DNA of 53,173 nt from an uncultured Actinomycetes bacterium (GTDB taxonomy: Bacteria; Actinomycetota; Acidimicrobiia; Acidimicrobiales; RAAP-2). Positions 15,098-24,053 of this stretch are shown one piece after another. Position 1 is the first letter of the stretch. Each line of letters starts with the position of its first letter. The stretch is taken from contig CAIJYV010000033.1 of assembly GCA_903825035.1 (NCBI GenBank), positions 1 through 53,173 of the forward strand, in the 5' to 3' direction. A program made the position numbers and the translations under genes. The notes below the pieces were generated by a model. That model searched no databases and was not told the DNA's origin. It saw only the letters and a list, made by a program, of their open reading frames with translations.

Positions 15098-16501
15098 CTA
15101 ATTCTCCTTTGATTTTGCGTGAGCTGCAACGATTGTCATGACCGCATTAGAAACCGCGACTGCGGTCGGGATGTCCAACATCTCATCAATGGCGTGAGCA
15201 TTTGATTGCGGTCCGAGTACGCCGGTAGCAACAAACTGAACGTCTGGGTATCGGTTGGCCAACTCTCCTAGAAAAGGAATTGAGCCGCCTTCACCGGTGA
15301 ACCCAGGTTTACGACCGAATGCGTCGTTGGAAGCTTTGTCCAATGCATCGCTAAGCCACGGCGACAACTCTGGCGCAACCCAGCCCTCGCCAGTAGTGAA
15401 GTCCGCCTGCACTCGTGCGGACGATGGCACATTTTCGGTGAGAAGAGTTTTCAGAGCCTGCGCCGCTTTGCTTGCGTCAACATTTGGCGGTACGCGAAAA
15501 GACAGGACAGCCGTGGTACTCGGGCGTAGAACATTTCCGGCAATCGAGGGATCCGGAATACCAGCCATTCCGACTACCGACAAAGTCGGAAACCACGTAC
15601 GTCGCACGATGCGGTCGGCGGCGGATGCACCCATCAACTCGAGACCGTCAATCGATGGGAGTTCTTCGGCAATGACATCACCGAACTCGGCCGCTACTGA
15701 CTGTGAACTCTCAATCACGTATGAGGGGATCTGACCATGTAGCTCGGTCAGCAAAATGTCGCCGGTAGCCGAATCCTCAACCCTTTCGATGAGTTGGCGA
15801 AGGATTCTAAAAGAGGAGGGGATGACCCCGCTCGCTGAACCTGAGTGCTGTCCGTGTTCGAGGACAGAAACGGTGATTTCAACGTTGATGATTCCTCGCA
15901 GCGAAGTTGTTACCCAGAGACGGTCATAGGTGAGCGCACCGGAGTCGAGGCAAATCATCAGCTGGACATCGCCTAGGTGGGGGGCCAATAAGTCGAGGTA
16001 GGCGTCGAGATCGGGGCTTCCGGACTCTTCGCTCGCTTCAATCAGGACGACGCAGCGTGCGTGACCAATCCCATCGCGCTCCATGGCTTCGACCGCCAAA
16101 ATTGCCGAAAATGTTGAGTAGCCGTCGTCGGCAACGCCACGAGCGTAGAGACGATCGCCTTTGCGTACCGGAATATAGGGGTTAAGGCCTTCGGACCAGT
16201 TGCCGAGTGGGGGTTGCTTGTCTAGGTGGCCGTAGAGAACACAGGTTCCTGGTACATCAGTTGTTGCACCAATGGTGGCAACTAAAACCGGGGTCCGTCC
16301 CTCGAGCCGGTGGATTTCAATCTCGATATCGTTGAATTGGCGCTCACGAATCCAGTTGGCCAGCAGTTCCGTAGCCGCATCTATATGGCCATGTTCCTGC
16401 CAATTCGCATCAAATGCAGGCGATAAGCAGGGAATGGTTGCGTATTCAGTAAGAGTTGGTAGAGCATCGCGCTCAAAATCAGTGAGAGAAAGAGAAGCCA
16501 T
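15098..16501 (-). CDS. M20 family metallopeptidase (dipeptidase/ArgE-DapE type)
   Basis: A 467-residue M20 peptidase. Zinc ligands and catalytic residues are seen in order: YGHLDKQP (His and Asp), GVADDGYSTF (bridging Asp), EASEESGS (catalytic Glu and ligand), CLDSGALTY, and the C-terminal NAHAIDE (His). A lid/dimerisation domain is inserted (EHGQHSG begins it). Such enzymes hydrolyse dipeptides or acylated amino acids in the cytoplasm; the exact substrate is open, though the length fits the carnosinase-like group. ATG 16501 is preceded by TAACCT ending six bases upstream and no Shine-Dalgarno, so it is probably leaderless. Confidence 0.88.
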   Translation of the reverse strand: MASLSLTDFERDALPTLTEYATIPCLSPAFDANWQEHGHIDAATELLANWIRERQFNDIEIEIHRLEGRTPVLVATIGATTDVPGTCVLYGHLDKQPPLGNWSEGLNPYIPVRKGDRLYARGVADDGYSTFSAILAVEAMERDGIGHARCVVLIEASEESGSPDLDAYLDLLAPHLGDVQLMICLDSGALTYDRLWVTTSLRGIINVEITVSVLEHGQHSGSASGVIPSSFRILRQLIERVEDSATGDILLTELHGQIPSYVIESSQSVAAEFGDVIAEELPSIDGLELMGASAADRIVRRTWFPTLSVVGMAGIPDPSIAGNVLRPSTTAVLSFRVPPNVDASKAAQALKTLLTENVPSSARVQADFTTGEGWVAPELSPWLSDALDKASNDAFGRKPGFTGEGGSIPFLGELANRYPDVQFVATGVLGPQSNAHAIDEMLDIPTAVAVSNAVMTIVAAHAKSKEN

Positions 16502-16507
16502 AAAGCG

Positions 16508-16513
16508 AGGTTA
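16508..16513 (-). promoter_or_regulatory. Leaderless promoter -10 (TAACCT) for the M20 peptidase
   Basis: TAACCT on the minus strand, six bases, then ATG 16501. It lies just upstream of the alkA stop in coding orientation terms, between the two genes. Confidence 0.45.
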
Positions 16514-16517
16514 TCGC

Positions 16518-17153
16518 TTAACGGCCTTGGTTTCGACTGTGCTCGAGAGCTCGCCAGCAGTACCATGCCGCCTCGGACTGAACCTCAGGAAATCTTTCTC
16601 CCATTGCTTTCAGGTCTCTAACGCTGATCATCTCGGGCAGATCGTGGATGATGCTCCATCCCGCTCGCACCCCAAAATCGAGGTGAGGCCAGACATCGTG
16701 ACGAGCGAGCGAAAACAAGAGATACATTTCGGCGGTCCAAGGTCCGATTCCCTTTACGGATGTCAACTCTCGTGAGACTTCAGCACTCGACATCTTTGGG
16801 TGATTTGCGAGGTTGAGTCTTCCGTCTAGTGCCCTTTGAGCCAAGTCCAGCATCGCCTGAGTCTTGGTTCCAGAGAGTCCGGCTGCACGAAGTGGATCGA
16901 AGCCAGCGTTGAGAATTGATTGGGGGGTGACCACACCACCACAAGACTCCATGATTCGACTGTAAATGGTGTCAGCGGCCTTTATGGACACGAGTTGAGA
17001 GGTGATCGACTCAATTAGGGAGGCGAAACGCTTTTGGGCGGGCGCGTTACGTCGCACCGGGGGAGGCCCAACGTGCCTGACGGTGGCGGCGAATGCGCGG
17101 TCACACTTGACGACGGTTTTCGCAATTTCCTCGGGACTTAGTTTGGCCGCCAT
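16518..17153 (-). CDS. DNA-3-methyladenine glycosylase II family (AlkA, HhH-GPD)
   Basis: A 211-residue HhH-GPD glycosylase that excises alkylated bases. The helix-hairpin-helix LTSVKGIGPWTAEMYLLFSL (around residue 125) is followed by HDVWPHLDFGVRAG with the catalytic Asp. The length equals short AlkA forms lacking the N-terminal TBP-like domain of E. coli AlkA. ATG 17153 overlaps the stop codon of the upstream glycosyltransferase by one base (TAATG), so the LysR-GT87-alkA run is an operon. Confidence 0.92.
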   Translation of the reverse strand: MAAKLSPEEIAKTVVKCDRAFAATVRHVGPPPVRRNAPAQKRFASLIESITSQLVSIKAADTIYSRIMESCGGVVTPQSILNAGFDPLRAAGLSGTKTQAMLDLAQRALDGRLNLANHPKMSSAEVSRELTSVKGIGPWTAEMYLLFSLARHDVWPHLDFGVRAGWSIIHDLPEMISVRDLKAMGERFPEVQSEAAWYCWRALEHSRNQGR

Positions 17154-18382
17154 TACTGGTCAATTCCCTGTGGCTCCATTATTGCTTCGGAGTCGCTTCG
17201 ATAGAAATTGCTCGCGATCACCAAGGCGACCATGATTGCCAAAATCACATTTTGTTCAAGAAAGTTGTTTAACGCCTGGATGGGACCGTGAGGCGTTGGG
17301 TGGCTGACCCTTAAGAAGACCCACGGCATGACAAGTAACGCCATCCCGATTGCGCTTACCTTCGAAAGCAATTGCTCCCAGCCAAGTTCGAGTATGACAA
17401 AAATCAAGAAGGGGATGAAGACGAAGTAGTGATCCCACGCGACTGGCATGATAATTCTCATGATCGCAGACAAAATAATGAACGCTGACATCATCTTTCG
17501 GTCGTTCACTAAGCGGGCGGCACCACGAAAGGCAAGAACCAGAAGGCAAACTGAAATCACGCCGACTAACCAAAGTGGGGCATCACCACCGTGAAATGGA
17601 GGGCGAGTGAAAAAGGTGAAAATGCTGGATGAGTTGAGACTCGGACCACGGAAACGTTGGGTAATCCCGCCGCCAAACACCTGAGTGGCGAAAAATCGGT
17701 AGGCGCTATTCCACCAAAGCGCACCAGCTACAGCGGTAAGCGAGAGACAAGCGATTAAGGCCGAACGCACCTCTGTCCATCGCTTGCGCCACGCCCACCA
17801 GATAATGAAGATGACCGGATAAATCTTCACCGCAGCCATCAGTCCGGTTACTGCGCCACGATATTTCTGAGGTATGACGAAAAAGTCAATTACCGTTGCG
17901 GCCAGCACCACCGTGGAAATATTTCCCCACACCAAGTCCGACATCATTGGCGGGTAGACAGCGGCGAAGATGATCGACATCCAGAAACCTACGGCCAGAG
18001 CGTTTCTCCAAGCCACTTGGCGGAGCTTGTGAAGAACAATGGCAAAAGACACCGACATTGCCCACAAACTAGCCAGGACCGAAAAGTATTCCCAAAACCG
18101 AAGGCTAAGAAATTGAAGTGGCCAAAAGAAGAGAATTGCGCCAGGGGGATAGGTGAAGGCTTCGGGCCCATTCCAGACGTAAATATTTCCCATCTGGTGC
18201 AGCTGTTTCAGGTTGTTTATCCGCCCTAGAAGATCAAGAAAGGAAACGTTGTAGTGCGAGGAGTAGAGCCACGGCGCGAAAACGTGAGGATTGACCACGC
18301 AATAGGCGAACGCAATGGTGGCAATGACACCGGAAATCGTCAACGAGCGAGCTATCCATGCCGGCCAGTGGCGCTGCAGCAT
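17153..18382 (-). CDS. Glycosyltransferase family 87 (DUF2029) polyprenol-phosphate mannosyltransferase-like membrane protein
   Basis: A 409-residue polytopic membrane protein with about 10 hydrophobic segments. An extracytoplasmic loop follows the first helix and the GT87-type block AAVKIYPVIFIIWWAWRKRW lies near residue 185. In mycobacteria GT87 enzymes such as PimE and Rv2181 use polyprenyl-phosphate-mannose to add alpha-1,2-mannose to PIMs, LAM or LM outside the membrane. The PIM operon at 32-35 kb makes this role likely, but the acceptor cannot be read. ATG 18382 is two bases after the lysR stop. Confidence 0.82.
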   Translation of the reverse strand: MLQRHWPAWIARSLTISGVIATIAFAYCVVNPHVFAPWLYSSHYNVSFLDLLGRINNLKQLHQMGNIYVWNGPEAFTYPPGAILFFWPLQFLSLRFWEYFSVLASLWAMSVSFAIVLHKLRQVAWRNALAVGFWMSIIFAAVYPPMMSDLVWGNISTVVLAATVIDFFVIPQKYRGAVTGLMAAVKIYPVIFIIWWAWRKRWTEVRSALIACLSLTAVAGALWWNSAYRFFATQVFGGGITQRFRGPSLNSSSIFTFFTRPPFHGGDAPLWLVGVISVCLLVLAFRGAARLVNDRKMMSAFIILSAIMRIIMPVAWDHYFVFIPFLIFVILELGWEQLLSKVSAIGMALLVMPWVFLRVSHPTPHGPIQALNNFLEQNVILAIMVALVIASNFYRSDSEAIMEPQGIDQ

Positions 18383-18384
18383 CG

Positions 18385-19320
18385 CTAAGCCTTCACTTGT
18401 TTCTCGGTGCTGGCAGGCACGTACACGCCGTCTGGAGTGCTGTGATTGTCCATGATTTGTTGTAACAGCCCCTGTACTGCGCGAACTGGAGCGGAAGGAA
18501 ATCCGAAGCGTCTCATTGCGAGAACCGCTCGGCGCCGTTCAATGCCGTCAATAGGCAAGCCTTCAAAATTGACACGGGGATATTTCGCCAACATGGTCGC
18601 CGGCAGAATCGCCAAACCGTAACCATCGAAAGTCAATGATGCAATGGTGCGAAGACCATCCAATTCGACTAACGGGTGAAGGGTCACGCGAGCCTTTGCG
18701 GCCGCTTCGTCAATCTCTTTTCGAATCGGAGTTCCAATCATCGGTAGTAACAGTTCTTGCGCCGCTACCAAGGCGAAGGGCAAGGGCAACTTCTCTTTGG
18801 TGAGAGGATGGTCCTTTGGGACAATCAAGACGAGGTCTTCGGTGAAGAGTTGAGTATCAGTGAGTTCTGGCGCCGTGATCGGCCACGCCAGAACTGCCAG
18901 ATCCAACTGGCCCGAAACTATTCTTGGTTCGATCGAAGAATTGGTGCCTTCGGAAATTTTGAGTGCAACGTGCGGGTAACGTTCGCGCTGTAATTCCAAG
19001 AGGAGCGGGACTATCCAACGACCAGCGGTGCCAATCATGCCCAGATGAACTTCGCCACGCACCTCCGAGGTCAGTTCGGATACATCGGCCCCGATACCGC
19101 GAATCTCGGTAAAAATTCTCCTCGCTCGCTGAACAACGACCTCACCCGACTCAGTTAGCTTCCCCGTGGTGCGGTCAACGAGTTCAGAACCGAGTTCGTG
19201 TTCAAGTTTCGAGATGCGACTGGAAATATTGGATTGGACCGTTCCGAGAATGTCAGCAGCGTTAGAAAAGGAGTGGTGGTCGGCAATGCCAATAAGTGCT
19301 TCAAGTTGCCTTAGTTCCAT
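18385..19320 (-). CDS. LysR-family transcriptional regulator
   Basis: A 311-residue LysR protein. The winged HTH is MELRQLEALIGIADHHSFSN and onward through a helix with AADILGTVQSNISSRISKLE. The effector domain follows (LHLGMIGTAGRWIVPLLLEL-type start at about residue 90). It is the first gene of a minus-strand run with a GT87 mannosyltransferase and alkA. A perfect TATAAT ends 7 bases before ATG 19320, so transcription is probably leaderless and strong. The ligand and targets are unknown. Confidence 0.93.
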   Translation of the reverse strand: MELRQLEALIGIADHHSFSNAADILGTVQSNISSRISKLEHELGSELVDRTTGKLTESGEVVVQRARRIFTEIRGIGADVSELTSEVRGEVHLGMIGTAGRWIVPLLLELQRERYPHVALKISEGTNSSIEPRIVSGQLDLAVLAWPITAPELTDTQLFTEDLVLIVPKDHPLTKEKLPLPFALVAAQELLLPMIGTPIRKEIDEAAAKARVTLHPLVELDGLRTIASLTFDGYGLAILPATMLAKYPRVNFEGLPIDGIERRRAVLAMRRFGFPSAPVRAVQGLLQQIMDNHSTPDGVYVPASTEKQVKA

Positions 19321-19327
19321 TATCGCG

Positions 19328-19333
19328 ATTATA
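19328..19333 (-). promoter_or_regulatory. Leaderless promoter -10 (TATAAT) for the LysR gene
   Basis: A consensus TATAAT on the minus strand, then seven bases, then ATG 19320, with no Shine-Dalgarno. Confidence 0.6.
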
Positions 19334-19389
19334 GATGAGAACTATCTCTCGTATTCGCTTGCTTGATAAGGCTCAAATACTCCATACTG

Positions 19390-19482
19390 GATGCAATCCG
19401 CTGTGCCTGACATTCCCCCCTTAGTCAGGTTCAGCGAAGGTTTCGCAGAAGGACCAGCCGCCCCCCTGGCTGGTCCTTTTGC
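19390..19482 (+). ncRNA. 6C RNA (actinobacterial sRNA, B11/6C type)
   Basis: The 6C RNA of Actinomycetota is defined by two stem-loops whose loops each carry about six cytosines. Here CCTGAC (19406-19411) and GTCAGG (19424-19429) enclose a loop with C6 at 19415-19420. AAGGACCAGCC (19449-19459) and GGCTGGTCCTT (19468-19478) enclose a loop with C6 at 19461-19466, followed by TTTT. The second hairpin doubles as the intrinsic terminator. Between them is a small GCGAA/TTCGC hairpin. A TTGCTT/CATACT promoter may lie at about 19360-19387. In M. tuberculosis this sRNA (B11) regulates targets through its C-rich loops. Confidence 0.88.
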
Positions 19483-19496
19483 TTTTCCTAACTTGT

Positions 19497-19502
19497 TAGC
19501 GT
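19497..19502 (+). promoter_or_regulatory. Leaderless promoter -10 (TAGCGT) for murT
   Basis: TAGCGT ends six bases before ATG 19509, just downstream of the 6C RNA terminator. Confidence 0.45.
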
Positions 19503-19508
19503 CTTCGT

Positions 19509-20717
19509 ATGCCTTCTACCCTTCGAGCTGAGATTGGACGTTGGTCCTGTCGGCTCTTGAACGACCTTTCGCGTCTATCTGGGCGAGGTTCGGGAACGGT
19601 CGTGGGAGGCCGAGTGGGACTGCGAATTGATCCCGCACTTCTAATACACCTTCGACCAGCCAAAGTGGTGCTGGTGAGTGGAACCAATGGAAAGACGACG
19701 ACCACAGCAATGGTCGTTGAAGGTTTGGGCGTTCACGCGACCACGAACAGTACAGGCGCCAACATGCCAGCTGGCATTGCCGCAGCGCTGTCGGGTCAAG
19801 CCCGAGACTGCGCTGTTCTAGAAGTTGATGAGGCGTGGCTCTCTTCGGTTGCGACAGACATGGATCCTGAAGTAATCGTGTTGTTGAACTTGTCGCGCGA
19901 CCAATTGGACCGCGCAAATGAAGTACGTCAAATCGCGGAGCGATGGAAGAAGGCGTTCGCTGGCTTGCACAAAACAAAGTTCGTCGCGAATGCTAACGAC
20001 CCTCTAATTGTCTACGCCCTCGAGTCAGTGCGAGGCGTCTCGTGGTGTGATGTACCTACGGAGTGGCGCTCTGACTCCGCGGCCTGTCCACGTTGCAATG
20101 GAACCATTTCCTTTGGAAAAAATACTTGGCGGTGCAAGTGTGGCTTCGCTAAACCAGAATCGATTATGACCGTGTTGGGGGCAGAGTTAAAAATCCTAGG
20201 TCGGCGAATTCCGCTACAGCTAAATTTGCCGGGAGATTTCAACCGAGTAAACGCCGCCATGGCCTTGACCGCAATTCAAACTCTGGGCACTGACTCGCCG
20301 ATAGTGGCGAGCGTGCGAATCAGTTCGCTTACTTCTGTGGCGGGCCGATTCTCCGATCGCTCACTGTGGGGACGACGAGCAACCCTCCTGCTGGCAAAGA
20401 ACCCTGCGGGTTTTAGCGCGTTGTTGGAATCTCTCCCCAATGATTCACGCGAACTATGGATAGGCATTAACGCCGAGGTCGCAGACGGGCGAGATCCCTC
20501 GTGGCTCTATGACGTTCCGTTTGAGAAGTTGAGCAATCGGCAGATTTATTGTTTTGGAACCCGGCGATTGGACTTAGCCACAAGGCTCTTTTATGCCGGT
20601 GCACAACCTCGGCTTGTCGATCGCGTCGAACAGGTTCCTCGAGGTCGAAGCAACGTAGTTGCCGTTGGTAACTACACCGTTTTCCAAGAGTGGCTGAGAG
20701 AATCGAGCCCCCTGTGA
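19509..20717 (+). CDS. murT: Lipid II isoglutaminyl synthase, Mur ligase-like subunit MurT
   Basis: A 402-residue Mur-ligase homologue. The ATP-binding loop is VSGTNGKTTTTAMV near residue 57. A four-cysteine ribbon inserted in the central domain (CPRCNG and CKCGF) is diagnostic of MurT (DUF1727) rather than MurC-F. With GatD it amidates the D-Glu of lipid II to D-isoglutamine on the cytoplasmic face of the membrane, needed for efficient 3-4 cross-linking. It overlaps gatD by four bases (GTGA). Confidence 0.93.
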   Translation: MPSTLRAEIGRWSCRLLNDLSRLSGRGSGTVVGGRVGLRIDPALLIHLRPAKVVLVSGTNGKTTTTAMVVEGLGVHATTNSTGANMPAGIAAALSGQARDCAVLEVDEAWLSSVATDMDPEVIVLLNLSRDQLDRANEVRQIAERWKKAFAGLHKTKFVANANDPLIVYALESVRGVSWCDVPTEWRSDSAACPRCNGTISFGKNTWRCKCGFAKPESIMTVLGAELKILGRRIPLQLNLPGDFNRVNAAMALTAIQTLGTDSPIVASVRISSLTSVAGRFSDRSLWGRRATLLLAKNPAGFSALLESLPNDSRELWIGINAEVADGRDPSWLYDVPFEKLSNRQIYCFGTRRLDLATRLFYAGAQPRLVDRVEQVPRGRSNVVAVGNYTVFQEWLRESSPL

Positions 20718-21388
20718 GAATTGCCGTTTTGTACCCCGAGCTCTTAGGCACGTACGGTGATGGCGGAAACGCCCTTGTCTTGCAACAACGCATGCAATTG
20801 CGGGGTCAGCGAGTGACGGTCCAACAGGTCAGTCTCGGCGAATCCATTCCGCCCGCCGACCTCTATCTGCTCGGTGGTGGCGAAGACGGCCCGCAGCGTT
20901 TGGCGACCGAGACTCTGCGCAAGAATGGCTTTGCTCGCACCGTTAAAGGTGGTGCGCTCGTGCTGGCGGTCTGTGCGGGACTTCAGATTCTCGGTGAGAG
21001 CTTCGCTGTCGAAGGCGACCTGCAATACGAAGGATTAGGACTCGTTGACGCGGCAACGGTGAGGGGCGGGGAACGAAGAGTCGGGAACATGGCGGTCCAA
21101 ATTGGCGAACGGGTACTAGTCGGATTTGAAAATCACGGCGGCGAGACAAGGCTCGGGGCTCGGGTTGAGGCTCTCGGTTCAGTGCTGCGGGGCTTTGGTA
21201 ACGACGGCCACGTTGATGGCTATGAAACCGAGCAAATCTGGGCCACCTACGCACACGGCCCGGTGCTCGCGTTGAATCCTTGGTTTGCCGATCACATCTT
21301 GAGCGTGGTGAGTGGGCGAGAATTAGCTCCACTTAAAACCGTCGCCGACCATCTTTACGAAGGTCGCCTTACTTCCCTGGGGCTCTAA
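20714..21388 (+). CDS. gatD: Lipid II isoglutaminyl synthase, glutamine amidotransferase subunit GatD
   Basis: A 224-residue CobB/CobQ-like class I amidotransferase. It begins RIAVLYPELLGTYGDGGNAL as GatD proteins do. The nucleophile Cys is in LAVCAGLQILG near residue 86 and the catalytic His in TYAHGPVLALNPWFAD near residue 182. It supplies ammonia to MurT. GTG 20714 is chosen because it forms the classic GTGA overlap with the murT stop; the longer frame from 20690 adds a non-conserved piece. Its last four bases overlap the convergent plsC-like gene. Confidence 0.92.
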   Translation: MRIAVLYPELLGTYGDGGNALVLQQRMQLRGQRVTVQQVSLGESIPPADLYLLGGGEDGPQRLATETLRKNGFARTVKGGALVLAVCAGLQILGESFAVEGDLQYEGLGLVDAATVRGGERRVGNMAVQIGERVLVGFENHGGETRLGARVEALGSVLRGFGNDGHVDGYETEQIWATYAHGPVLALNPWFADHILSVVSGRELAPLKTVADHLYEGRLTSLGL

Positions 21389-22137
21389 TCGGGAAGTCCG
21401 CCTTCGGAATCGTCTTCTCGGGTGATCTCCATAGTGGGATCTTGCGAAACGTCTCGAGCGATATTTAAGACGGCTTCTTCAATCCGTGCGGAGTAGGCAC
21501 GGACGTTCTCATCAACCTCAGATCGGATGCCTTCGCCAAAGGAAACAACGACTGGGTGACGCCACTTGTCAAACTTTTTGAATGCGGGCGCCTTGGCAAA
21601 GCGCGCGCCCTGTAACTTGCCAGCCTCGTGAATGTAGGTAGGAATCACGGTCGCGTTGGCTTTTTGGGCTAAGAAAGCGGCGCCACCCTTGAACTCCTGG
21701 AGGTCGCCATCGGGAGTTCGCCCACCCTCGGGAAAAATAACCAAATTCCAGCCATCTTCGACTAATTCTTGGAGTAACTGGGCGCTGCGCCGATTTACCT
21801 TTTGTCGGTCTACCGGCACGGCGTTGAAGAACAAGACGGTACGAAAGGCGCGGCCAGACTCCATGAAGAAGTTATCCATCGCCGCAGCCACGACCGTTCT
21901 GCGCCGCTGTGGGTCGGGCATGGCGGTCAGCAACAGTGCGGTGTCGAGGTGACTCGCGTGGTTGGCTACGAAGATAAACGGCCCGGGGCCCTTGATGTTT
22001 TCATCTCCAATGACCGTGAGCGTTGAGAGGTAGCGAATAACCGGCGAGAGGACGTAGGAGTGGAAGATCTCGCGAAAGATACGCGCCGCGTACCCTCGTC
22101 CCCATTGGGTCGGGTAGTCAAGACCTAATTGGGCCAT
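21385..22137 (-). CDS. 1-acyl-sn-glycerol-3-phosphate acyltransferase (PlsC family)
   Basis: A 250-residue LPLAT acyltransferase. Block I is VANHASHLDTALLL (the NHx4D catalytic pair) near residue 57, block III is FPEGGRTPDGDLQEFKGG, and block IV contains VIPTYI. It transfers an acyl chain to lysophosphatidate or a related lysolipid at the membrane surface. It is convergent with gatD (stop codons overlap) and starts five bases after the stop of the membrane-protein gene, so those two form an operon. Confidence 0.9.
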   Translation of the reverse strand: MAQLGLDYPTQWGRGYAARIFREIFHSYVLSPVIRYLSTLTVIGDENIKGPGPFIFVANHASHLDTALLLTAMPDPQRRRTVVAAAMDNFFMESGRAFRTVLFFNAVPVDRQKVNRRSAQLLQELVEDGWNLVIFPEGGRTPDGDLQEFKGGAAFLAQKANATVIPTYIHEAGKLQGARFAKAPAFKKFDKWRHPVVVSFGEGIRSEVDENVRAYSARIEEAVLNIARDVSQDPTMEITREDDSEGGLPD

Positions 22138-22142
22138 TGGGA

Positions 22143-22760
22143 TTATTTGCGCCGTCTCTGAGATTTGCGCTTTGGCGTGTACCGTGAAGATTCGCGAACA
22201 ACCGGTCGAGCAGTGTTGACCTCAACCTTGGCCTTCTCGGCAGCTTCGGTAGCGGTAATCGCTTTGCCGGCGCGGCGGGCTTGGCTCATCTCACGCTGAA
22301 TTCGGCTCGAGCCAAAGAGGGATGGGTCGCCGTACTTCTGAAGTCGATAGGCCCGAATAAGCAACCACACACCGACGTAGAGGAAGACGATTCCGGCCAT
22401 GCCGAGCTTTAGGCCGAGCATGAGAGAAGAGAAGATAATTCCGGTGCGACTGCGACGGAGAGCGAAGATGAGCATCAAGACGGCGCAAACGAAGATGTAT
22501 CCGAACTGAATGGCCCAATCAGCCCGAGAACCAGGCACGCTCTTTTCACAAAGGCTCGCTACTTGGTGGTAGCCAACCTTGCAGGCTTCATGAGCGACTT
22601 TCTTAACGGTCAAGAGGTTGGGCGAGTTCTTTACCCATCCGTAGACCGAGCCCAAGGACATGACGAACGCAATACCAACACCGAAAAGGGTGATTTTGCG
22701 CTCTAGGGGGTCAACTCCGATAACCGCTTCGCGGGGAGCAACCGAAACCCTTTTAGACAT
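22143..22760 (-). CDS. Hypothetical membrane protein, 205 aa
   Basis: Family not recognised. Three membrane helices are visible: KITLFGVGIAFVMSLGSVYG (about 25-44), YIFVCAVLMLIFALR (about 90-104) and GLKLGMAGIVFLYVGVWLLI (about 118-137). Between the first two is an external loop with two cysteines (EACKVGYHQVASLCEKS) that may form a disulfide. The cytoplasmic C-terminus is long and basic and ends KRKSQRRRK. It is upstream of plsC in the same operon. A phospholipid-related job is only a guess from context. Confidence 0.7.
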   Translation of the reverse strand: MSKRVSVAPREAVIGVDPLERKITLFGVGIAFVMSLGSVYGWVKNSPNLLTVKKVAHEACKVGYHQVASLCEKSVPGSRADWAIQFGYIFVCAVLMLIFALRRSRTGIIFSSLMLGLKLGMAGIVFLYVGVWLLIRAYRLQKYGDPSLFGSSRIQREMSQARRAGKAITATEAAEKAKVEVNTARPVVRESSRYTPKRKSQRRRK

Positions 22761-22792
22761 CTGAACTCATTTCTCACGTAACCGAGGGGATT

Positions 22793-22845
22793 CCTCTCTT
22801 GCAAGGCTACCCCGAGAGCCATTCACTCTCGGCATTTAAGAGAGG
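22793..22845. repeat. Nested inverted repeat between a membrane-protein gene and tRNA-Val
   Basis: CCTCTCTT (22793-22800) pairs with AAGAGAGG (22838-22845). Inside it, CCGAGAG (22812-22818) pairs with CTCTCGG (22826-22832). The result would be a branched or stacked hairpin ending directly at the TAGCCT -10 of the tRNA. It has no T-run, so a simple terminator is unlikely. Confidence 0.5.
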
Positions 22846-22860
22846 TAGCCTCGTTACCTC

Positions 22861-22934
22861 GGGCGCTTAGCTCAGTTGGTTAGAGCGCTGCCTTCACACG
22901 GCAGAGGTCAGAGGTTCGAGTCCTCTAGCGCCCA
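22861..22934 (+). tRNA. tRNA-Val (CAC)
   Basis: Acceptor GGGCGCT (22861-22867) pairs AGCGCCC (22927-22933), discriminator A, no encoded CCA. The anticodon stem CTGCC/GGCAG encloses TTCACAC, anticodon CAC. The T arm is GAGGTTCGAGTCCTC. TAGCCT at 22846-22851 is a likely -10. Confidence 0.95.
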
Positions 22935-23014
22935 CTCCGAGGGCGATGACCCGCCGGCTTAGTACTGCCGACCGCCCGATACTCTGAAGAGGCAATCAAT
23001 TCGGGAGATACATA

Positions 23015-24031
<1,017 letters not shown>

Positions 24032-24053
24032 CGTTCGTCTGAGCGGAGCAGAA

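Noticed and set aside
19390-19482. Signal recognition particle RNA at this locus
   Set aside because: GTCAGG is present but the conserved GGAAG loop and single long hairpin are not; three separate hairpins with C6 loops fit 6C RNA instead.
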